This document shows positions 6,022 through 11,184 of a stretch of DNA of 11,184 nucleotides, one piece after another. Origin of the DNA: Euryarchaeota archaeon UBA202 (lineage in GTDB: Archaea > Thermoplasmatota > E2 > UBA202); assembly GCA_002502685.1 (NCBI GenBank), contig DAQA01000006.1, positions 1 through 11,184 of the forward strand, written 5' to 3'. The notes beneath the pieces are model-generated. The model saw only the letters and a list, made by a program, of their open reading frames with translations, had not been told where the DNA came from and did not search any database. Each line of letters starts with the position of its first letter. The stretch's first letter is position 1. The translations under genes were made by a program, and so were the position numbers.

Positions 6022-6774
6022 ATGACTAAATTGCAGGATTATTTATTATCTTATTGTACTTTATTAACTTTAACTCTGATTTTATTGTTAACTTCTTTAT
6101 TTTTATCTGTAAATGCTGGTGATAATCCTGTATCTGGAACGATATCATTAGATAGAGGTCAATCATTTTTAGATTTTGGCGAATGCAATCATGTCATAAA
6201 CTATAGTTTTAGTGTACTAAAACCCGGTGTCATCCATAATCTGTCGGGGGAAAATTATGGAATAGATGAAGCATGGGGGAATGATATTACAGTGACTTTT
6301 TATAATGTCCCTGGTCGTTATACACCAAAAGACCAATATCTAAACAATATTAAGGATTCAAAGATTACAGGAAAAGTATCAACAAGGCATATTAGTTTTG
6401 GATTACCTTCCTATGAAGATTCCCCGTTTTTTATAGAGCCAGTGATTATTTCATATGAAATAAACGATTTAGGTAAAGATTGCAACATGGATGAAATGGT
6501 TGATAATAATACTCTCGGTCGTGATGTAGCTAATGGTAAAAATTTATATCCTGTTAGCTGGGGGTTCTTGAAAGAGAATTATCCAGTTTGTATATTATTT
6601 TGGTTTGTTGCTGGTATTGTGATTGGAGCAGTGATATATAAGGATGCTAAAAAAAGGAGTAAACATGGAATCCAATGGGCGTTAATTGGATTTCTATTTG
6701 CAATACTGGGCCTTGTCATCTGGTTACTTATAAGGCCACCAAAAGAACTCCTTGGGGGAAATGATTACAATTAA
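6022..6774 (+). CDS. Secreted ectodomain protein with two C-terminal membrane helices
   Basis: A 250-residue protein I cannot assign to a family. Residues 1-32 form a signal peptide with a long hydrophobic core (about 13-30) and a likely cut after VNA. An outside domain of about 150 residues follows, with two cysteines (Cys55, Cys154) that could pair, and several N-glycosylation-type sites (NYS at 60, NLS at 73, NNT at 162). Two membrane helices lie at about 188-206 and 218-237, joined by the basic turn YKDAKKRSKHG. This YRDAKKRG-like turn followed by a WALIGF-type helix recurs at the ends of many archaeal membrane proteins; I know no role for it. The topology would put the ectodomain outside and both ends there. 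The start has only a weak TTGGA ahead. It stands alone, converging on the DUF389 gene. Codons are T/A-ending like most of the window. Confidence 0.8.
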   Translation: MTKLQDYLLSYCTLLTLTLILLLTSLFLSVNAGDNPVSGTISLDRGQSFLDFGECNHVINYSFSVLKPGVIHNLSGENYGIDEAWGNDITVTFYNVPGRYTPKDQYLNNIKDSKITGKVSTRHISFGLPSYEDSPFFIEPVIISYEINDLGKDCNMDEMVDNNTLGRDVANGKNLYPVSWGFLKENYPVCILFWFVAGIVIGAVIYKDAKKRSKHGIQWALIGFLFAILGLVIWLLIRPPKELLGGNDYN

Positions 6775-6790
6775 TGCATATTTTCAATTC

Positions 6791-6862
6791 TGGTACATAT
6801 TTAACACCTTACCCATTGAGGTGATACCTGACGATAAAACACTATTGCCTAACGATGTACCA
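6791..6862. repeat. Nested inverted repeats between convergent genes
   Basis: TGGTACAT (6791-6798) is the exact inverse of ATGTACCA (6855-6862). Inside is a second stem, CACCTTA (6805-6811) with TGAGGTG (6817-6823), one G-T pair, loop CCCAT. The element sits 17 bases after the 6774 stop and 68 before the DUF389 stop. It could be a two-way terminator or a structured RNA; T runs nearby are weak. Confidence 0.45.
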
Positions 6863-6929
6863 CTACTTTTACAATAAGACCAAATATCCCCTGGACACTT
6901 TTATAAAACAAAATGTGATTTGACCAGCA

Positions 6930-7928
6930 TTATAAATACTGATAGATTATAATCATTAAGATAAGGAAAAGTAATAACAAAACCCATAAAACAATTGCTT
7001 TCCAAACTGTTTTCTCTGCTTTTTTCTTTTTCCACCAGGTTTTAGGATTAACTCCCTGAATAACAAATGTTAATACACCTGCTAAATTGATACAGACAAG
7101 ATTAACTAAGAAAAGGAGGAATGCCCCTATTGATTCTGTAAAATTTTGTGAACCTAAAAGCAGACCGCTTGCTATAATTGGTGGTAAAAGTGCCACTGCT
7201 ATCATTACACCCACAAGTGCCTCAGAGACTCCCCGGGTTACAGAAAAAGAACCAGCGATACCACATGAAAAGGCAAGAATTACATACATGAGGCTGATAT
7301 TAGTTCTTGATAAGATTTCAGGAGCGGTTGGATCAACTTCAACAAGTATCCCAAATATAATACCAATGCTAATAGCTATTAAAAAACCAAGGGAACTAAT
7401 AAGAATTGATCTTTTAATAAGCTGTGAACCTGCAAGAGTAATCCCTAATGAGAGCGCCATACTGTGATTTAGTAAGGGGGCAATGACCATTGAACCGATA
7501 ACTACAGGTATATTATCATATAATATACCAATAGAAGCAACAATAGATGCAAGAATAATCAATACAAAATATGTTGTTGAAAAAGTAGATATCTCTCCAC
7601 AAACATCTTCATAGATTTCATCGACACTTATCCGTTCTTTACCGTTTTCCTTTTTATCTTTTTTTCTTCCTGTTTTTCAATATCGGGCCGGGGAACCGTT
7701 GCTTCAACAGAGGGTATAATGACCCTAAATTTATCAGAATCAAAAAATTTTTTCCAAAATATCAAGTACAGCATCGGTTTTATCTGCTGAAAGCAATATT
7801 TTGCTACATAGTTCTTTTTTAGATTTTTTTTCTTGTTTCAGATTTATTATTTCTATATCTTTTAATAATTTTTTAATATCCTTATTCTTATCATAAGGAT
7901 GATATACCTATAATAACCGCAAAGCCAT
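6930..7928 (-). pseudogene. DUF389 membrane protein gene, disrupted
   Basis: DUF389 (TIGR00341-like) proteins are inner-membrane proteins of unknown function with a soluble N-terminal domain. An intact piece runs from 7677 to 6930: RISVDEIYEDVCGEISTFS, then several helices including SIGILYDNIPVVIGSMVIAPLL, ALVGVMIAVALLPP and a basic KTWWKKKKAEK before the last helix. Upstream the gene continues in broken form: ATG 7928 gives MALRLL, then TAG (7910-7908) where the family has Glu, then VYHPYDKNKDIKKLL through SADKTDAVLDILEK. One extra base in an A6/T6 run (7742-7753) shifts the frame for FFDSDKFRVIIPSVEATVPRP. One missing base in an A7 run (7659-7665) restores the original frame. Repaired length is about 332 residues, normal for the family. 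The intact piece has no good start; only a TTG (7562) inside the first helix. Pseudogene, or homopolymer errors plus a nonsense change. Confidence 0.8.
7658..7664 (-). other. A_AAA_AAG slippery heptamer at a frame change
   Basis: Read on the minus strand in the upstream frame, codons are GAA GAA AAA AAG ATA. The heptamer A AAA AAG is the slip site known from E. coli dnaX, and a -1 slip here gives exactly the downstream DUF389 frame (AAA AAA GAT AAA). Because the gene has two other faults, decay or sequence error is more likely than programmed slipping. Confidence 0.35.
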
Positions 7929-7985
7929 TATAAATGACCTAGGAGAAATCCTCTTAATCTAATTTGTGAAAATATTCAATAGACA

Positions 7986-8120
7986 ATGAGTAAGGAGGGT
8001 AACATTAACAATAGGAATCTAAAAAGAAAACTAGCAGCTGTACTGATAATACACTTTAATATGACCATTATCGGCCCTGAAGACAAACAGAGAACCAAAG
8101 AAAAAATCTTATACCATTGA
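7986..8120 (+). CDS. Small ORF or gene remnant, function unknown
   Basis: A 44-codon frame, beginning MSKEGN, with RNLKRKLAAVLIIHF in its first half and GPEDKQRTKEKI in its second. It opposes the flanking minus-strand genes. No ribosome site precedes the ATG at 7986, but a very good one, AAGGAGGGT (7992-8000 region), lies inside it, about 5 bases before an in-frame ATT (8004). If that ATT was once ATG, this is the start of a decayed gene cut off at TGA 8118. I do not recognise a family. It may also be chance. Confidence 0.25.
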   Translation: MSKEGNINNRNLKRKLAAVLIIHFNMTIIGPEDKQRTKEKILYH

Positions 8121-8140
8121 ATTAAAATATTAAAAAGAGA
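8121..8140 (-). terminator. T-rich terminator after the GT39-like gene
   Basis: On the minus strand the sequence reads TCTCTTTTTAATATTTTAAT, beginning about 21 bases after the stop at 8162. No stem was seen; this fits an archaeal T-tract terminator. Confidence 0.4.
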
Positions 8141-8161
8141 GGTATTCTATTCTTAGTGCTA

Positions 8162-9667
8162 CTATTTTTGGCTATTTCTGAGATATATCAAATAATTGTC
8201 TTTTTCCCAATCTAACTTAGGATTTGTAATGATCTCTCCTGTGTCTGTATATCCGCATATGAACGAATAATATTCCAAGACATAATTTTTAAATCCCCAT
8301 ATTTCGGATAGGTGATATGTTACAACAATAACAGGCACGTTATAGTTTTCACAATACCCAATTATCATACTTGCATTCAATGTTGGATATGCAGTTTCAG
8401 CAACATTTACCATCTCTGGAGCCTGGTTACGGCCTGCAATGATCCCTATAATGGGATCTCCACAGAGAATGAAATCATTTTCATGAGTGATATTTTCCAC
8501 TTTTTCAGCAACCGCATATTCAATAGGCTCTTCAAGATCCGATATGTGTAATCCCGCACCAACAAAGAAGGGTAGTGAGATTAAAAGAAAGAACACCAAT
8601 AAGGAAGAATTAATATTTCTCTTAATTATCCATTTATTGCTTGTGCCCAATGTCTTTTTCATGGATTCAATAAATATTTTTATTCCAATACCTCCAGCAA
8701 TGTACATAGGAGGAATCAGGAGTAACAGATGATGATTATAGGTTAAAGGCTGGATGGTAAACCATAGGAGTAGGGAAAAAAACCAAGTGGGTATAATCCA
8801 TCTTTTTTCCTTTATTAAGTCTTTCATTCCTAGAGCTGAAAAAAGGAGTATGGGAGAGTTAATAAGGAAAAAATGTCCGGTATCCATTATCCTCACTGTT
8901 AAACTTTGATATTCTCTTACTTCTAGATTAGAAAAAAACATTCCCTCAATGACTAAATGAGAATCAAAGGTGACTAGAATAAGGGTTACTACACAAATTG
9001 TACACAAACAAAATAGTATCCAAGGGGCAATATTTTTCCAAGGGATATCTTTTTTTTCTAACATTGCCTTAAAGATCTTTAAGGAAAAATAGGTTAATAC
9101 TGCAACAAATGGAATAACGGCAAAAAGCTTAACCATTATCCCTAATCCAAATAAAATTCCAGAAGCACCAAAAGCACTATACCGCCATTTTTCTTCCCCA
9201 TAATATGCTAAGATGAGAAAAACAAAAGCCATTATCAAAATTGAAGTGACCATCATATCTAATGAGCTAATCCGGCTTTCTTTTAAATAAATACTAGAAA
9301 ATGCCATCATCAATCCTGCAACAAAAGCAGGATATAACCCAGCCCTTTTTTTGAGAAGAAACATAACCCCAATAACTCCAATAATGGAAAGAAATGCAAT
9401 CAAGAGACGACAAAAAAGAATGTTTCCTCCCAATAATGAAAAAATCCAATGCCCGACAGGTGCTTGCAATGTATTAAAATCATCATAGAGGGTATAGCCT
9501 TCATTCATCAATTTTGATGCCATGAGTTGGATTCCTTCATCAACACCATTTTGTGCGTAGTGAAACATAATTTTATAAAATCGTACTATGCTTCCCAGTA
9601 TAATAACACCAAAGATTGCCAATAAACCATATTGGGATTGGGTTAATTTACTAAATCTTGAATTCAT
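8162..9667 (-). CDS. GT39/ArnT-like membrane glycosyltransferase (PMT_2 family)
   Basis: A 501-residue multi-pass membrane protein of the GT-C fold. Such enzymes move a sugar from a polyprenyl-phosphate donor to a protein, lipid or glycan on the outer face. Helix 1 is at about 14-31. The first outer loop carries Asp43-Glu44 in NGVDEGIQLMASKLMNEGYTLYDDF, the family's acidic catalytic motif, followed by PVGHW. Further helices run to about 373, with ESRISSLDM (130-138) and the loop QPLTYNHHLLLLIPP (306-320) typical of PMT_2 proteins. Residues 375-501 are a soluble C-terminal domain, probably outside. The start is set by GAAGGAGA (9678-9671), and a TATA-like AATTTAAAC lies 42-50 bases upstream of the start codon. 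It lies 145 bases after the DPM1-GtrA gene on the same strand, which could supply its lipid-linked sugar. The acceptor and sugar cannot be read from the sequence. Confidence 0.88.
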   Translation of the reverse strand: MNSRFSKLTQSQYGLLAIFGVIILGSIVRFYKIMFHYAQNGVDEGIQLMASKLMNEGYTLYDDFNTLQAPVGHWIFSLLGGNILFCRLLIAFLSIIGVIGVMFLLKKRAGLYPAFVAGLMMAFSSIYLKESRISSLDMMVTSILIMAFVFLILAYYGEEKWRYSAFGASGILFGLGIMVKLFAVIPFVAVLTYFSLKIFKAMLEKKDIPWKNIAPWILFCLCTICVVTLILVTFDSHLVIEGMFFSNLEVREYQSLTVRIMDTGHFFLINSPILLFSALGMKDLIKEKRWIIPTWFFSLLLWFTIQPLTYNHHLLLLIPPMYIAGGIGIKIFIESMKKTLGTSNKWIIKRNINSSLLVFFLLISLPFFVGAGLHISDLEEPIEYAVAEKVENITHENDFILCGDPIIGIIAGRNQAPEMVNVAETAYPTLNASMIIGYCENYNVPVIVVTYHLSEIWGFKNYVLEYYSFICGYTDTGEIITNPKLDWEKDNYLIYLRNSQK

Positions 9668-9708
9668 TTTTCTCCTTCGAGGTTATTATTATAGGAGATC
9701 AGTTATCT

Positions 9709-9717
9709 GTTTAAATT
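9709..9717 (-). promoter_or_regulatory. Candidate TATA box for the GT39-like gene
   Basis: On the minus strand AATTTAAAC stands about 45 bases before the ATG at 9667, so a leader of about 20 bases would contain the GAAGGAGA ribosome site. The gene may therefore be transcribed on its own as well as with the upstream gene. Confidence 0.45.
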
Positions 9718-9812
9718 GGTCCATTGTATGTACCCATATGAAGGATTATCCGCATCATTATAGGATACTGGAAGAAAAAGGATAATAAATAATTTTTCTT
9801 ATAAGCTCCTTA

Positions 9813-10895
9813 TCATCTAGGTTCTTTCCATGTCCAAAAGCTGTTGGCAACAAAATTCCATATATAGACAACAACGATGCCTATAAATGCTGCTAAAAGA
9901 TAATATATACCAAAAATCTCGTTGAGAAAACCCATAACGACGAGTTGCATGGGAAAGGAAGGTAAACTAATAATATTAAATTTTAAGAGTCTGTTTATCC
10001 AATAACTAATTCCCTTTTTTTTCCTATCTTTAAAGGTCCATAGGTCATTTAATAGAAAATTTGAGATAATTGAGATTTCGATGCCACAGATAGCAGATAA
10101 TACGTAGTATACGTTACCAAGGTCTGTTAAAGCCCAGAGGACACCCAGATTGACAAAAACTCCGGTTAATCCAACAGCTGTAAATTTGAGTATGCGTATT
10201 ATTTCTCTATTACCCCAGGACAAGCGAAACAAATGTTTAATATAGATCCAGATAACTCCTAGCCCCAAGGAGCTTTTTCCTTTCTCTCTTTTCTTGAATA
10301 TGATTGGTTCATCTGTCACTTTTTTAAACATCCCTTTTGCTAAAATTTCGAGAAGGATCTTATATCCAATTGGGGTTAATTGAATATCTTTTATTACCTC
10401 TCGTTTCATCATGAAAAACCCAGAAAGGGGATCGTTGGTTATCCGTGTTTGTGGGACAAAAAGATGAGCAAGCAATGTTGCCGCTTTTGAATAGATTTTT
10501 CTTATAATACCCCATTCTTCTATTTCTCCTCTTTTTACATAACGACTACCTATAACGATATCGTTTCCCGCCAGAATTTTTTTTACCATATCATTTATTT
10601 TTTTTGGAGGATGCTGTAAATCTGCATCCATAACTGCTAAAATATTTCCTTTACTTTGACGGAATCCCTTAATCACCGCCGTTGATAAATCACGTTCATT
10701 TATTCTTCGAATCACCCGTAAAAACGGGTATTCTTTCTTCATTTTCTCTGCTACTCTCCAGGTTTCATCTGGGCTGTTATCATCGACAATAATTACTTCA
10801 AAATCGGTAAAATCTATTGTATCATTGATTTTTTTTATTAGGATAGGTATATTATCTCGTTCATTGTATGTCGGTACAATTATTGATAATCTCAT
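9813..10895 (-). CDS. Polyprenol-phosphate mannosyltransferase (DPM1-like GT2) fused to GtrA
   Basis: A 360-residue two-domain enzyme. The N-terminal part (1-225) is a GT2 transferase that loads a sugar from a nucleotide donor onto a polyprenyl phosphate at the inner membrane face: MRLSIIVPTYNERDNI (1-16), VDDNSPDET (37-45), metal-binding DAD in VMDADLQHPP (88-97), GSRYV (116-120), DPLSGFF (155-161) and GKSSLG (206-211). The C-terminal part (231-360) is a GtrA domain of about four helices, with the paired ends NFLLNDLWTFKDR and NFVANSFWTWKEPR; GtrA proteins are thought to flip the lipid-linked sugar. DPM1-GtrA fusions are known from archaea. The start at 10895 is chosen because the domain begins there and a TATA box sits 26 bases away; a longer TTG start (10955) would add unrelated residues covering that promoter. 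The product likely feeds the GT39-like enzyme encoded downstream. Confidence 0.93.
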   Translation of the reverse strand: MRLSIIVPTYNERDNIPILIKKINDTIDFTDFEVIIVDDNSPDETWRVAEKMKKEYPFLRVIRRINERDLSTAVIKGFRQSKGNILAVMDADLQHPPKKINDMVKKILAGNDIVIGSRYVKRGEIEEWGIIRKIYSKAATLLAHLFVPQTRITNDPLSGFFMMKREVIKDIQLTPIGYKILLEILAKGMFKKVTDEPIIFKKREKGKSSLGLGVIWIYIKHLFRLSWGNREIIRILKFTAVGLTGVFVNLGVLWALTDLGNVYYVLSAICGIEISIISNFLLNDLWTFKDRKKKGISYWINRLLKFNIISLPSFPMQLVVMGFLNEIFGIYYLLAAFIGIVVVYIWNFVANSFWTWKEPR

Positions 10896-10917
10896 TATGC
10901 GTACAAAGGTAAATCCC

Positions 10918-10925
10918 TTAAATAT
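10918..10925 (-). promoter_or_regulatory. TATA box giving an apparently leaderless transcript
   Basis: On the minus strand ATATTTAA is centred about 26 bases before the A of the ATG at 10895. Transcription would begin at or next to the start codon. No Shine-Dalgarno sequence is seen, which agrees with leaderless translation. Confidence 0.6.
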
Positions 10926-10959
10926 CTTCTTTTCTCTTTTAGGTGAAAAGAACAACGCC

Positions 10960-11011
10960 TTTTTTTATCGTCACCTTATCCAGTCAAAATTAAGTCGTGA
11001 CGAAAAAAAAA
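10960..11011. repeat. Long imperfect inverted repeat
   Basis: T7 A TCGTCAC (10960-10974) pairs with GTGACGA A A7 (10997-11011): 14 of 15 positions match, with a 22-base interior. It lies upstream of the DPM1-GtrA promoter. It is not a terminator in either direction as built; an operator or structural role is possible. Confidence 0.4.
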
Positions 11012-11121
11012 ATTAGATAATTTAGCCAAATATAGAGTATAATAACTCTGTTTTTTGACACTATTTAATACCGCTGAAGTTATGTTGTCTTGTTATTGTT
11101 TCTTCATACGTTCTCGTTCCA

Positions 11122-11155
11122 AAACAGACATGCTGTTTAAAACAAAATATTTAAG
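11122..11155 (+). promoter_or_regulatory. Palindrome and TATA box pointing out of the window
   Basis: AAACAG (11122-11127) and CTGTTT (11133-11138) are inverted copies around ACATG. ATATTTAAG (11147-11155) follows nine bases later and fits an archaeal TATA box. A gene to the right of the window may begin soon after. The intervening region 11012-11121 shows nothing I can name. Confidence 0.35.
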
Positions 11156-11166
11156 TCCAAGTTTTA

Positions 11167-11184
11167 TTTTTTTTTTTTTTTTTT
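11167..11184 (+). repeat. T18 homopolymer at the window edge
   Basis: An uninterrupted run of 18 T ends the window. It could be a strong terminator tract or an assembly break at a homopolymer. Confidence 0.6.

Noticed and set aside
2267..7910. Reassigned stop codons (TAA or TAG read as Gln/Glu)
   Set aside because: TAA ends several intact genes here, TAG ends the GT39-like gene and TGA the DPM1-GtrA gene at the right lengths. TAA also excludes pyrrolysine for the OsmC case.
10896..10955. TTG start that lengthens the DPM1-GtrA protein by 20 residues
   Set aside because: The extra residues are not part of the GT2 domain and would cover a well-placed TATA box.

Overview
The window looks archaeal. 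It is AT-rich, its promoters have the form TTTATATA or ATATTTAA about 25 bases ahead of a start or leader, genes end in T-rich tracts, and several ribosome binding sites are of the GGAGG or GGTGA type. A DPM1-GtrA glycosyltransferase and a cysteine protease with Fn3/Ig-like modules fit a euryarchaeote, perhaps Thermoplasmatota from sediment. That placement is inference, not proof. No rRNA, tRNA or CRISPR array was seen.

Left part (1-1672): a stem-loop resembling an IS200/IS605-type right end, a tandem operator pair and TATA box, then a two-gene operon for small secreted proteins (338-916 and 960-1637) whose C-rich codon use differs from the rest of the window, closed by a T tract. Next (1759-2353) comes an OsmC/YhfA-family gene behind a strong TATA box and a perfect 8+8 palindrome. 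An in-frame TAA cuts it just before its second redox cysteine. After a gene-poor stretch comes a cold-shock-domain protein (2888-3079), whose Shine-Dalgarno sequence lies inside a hairpin.

Middle part (3499-6774): the same operator pair returns, with the same 21-base period and the same distance to a TATA box, in front of a 662-residue exported papain-family (C1A) peptidase. A membrane-anchored secreted protein of unknown function follows (6022-6774).

Right part, minus strand (6930-10926): a broken DUF389 membrane protein gene (amber codon 7 plus two opposite homopolymer frameshifts), a GT39/ArnT-like membrane glycosyltransferase (8162-9667) and a DPM1-like polyprenol-phosphate glycosyltransferase fused to GtrA (9813-10895) with an apparently leaderless promoter. 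The last two could form one path: the DPM1-GtrA protein makes and flips a lipid-linked sugar, and the GT39 enzyme transfers it to an acceptor on the outer face.

The most notable signal is the shared, helically phased operator array ahead of the secreted-protein operon and the secreted protease. It suggests a small regulon of exported proteins under one unknown regulator.
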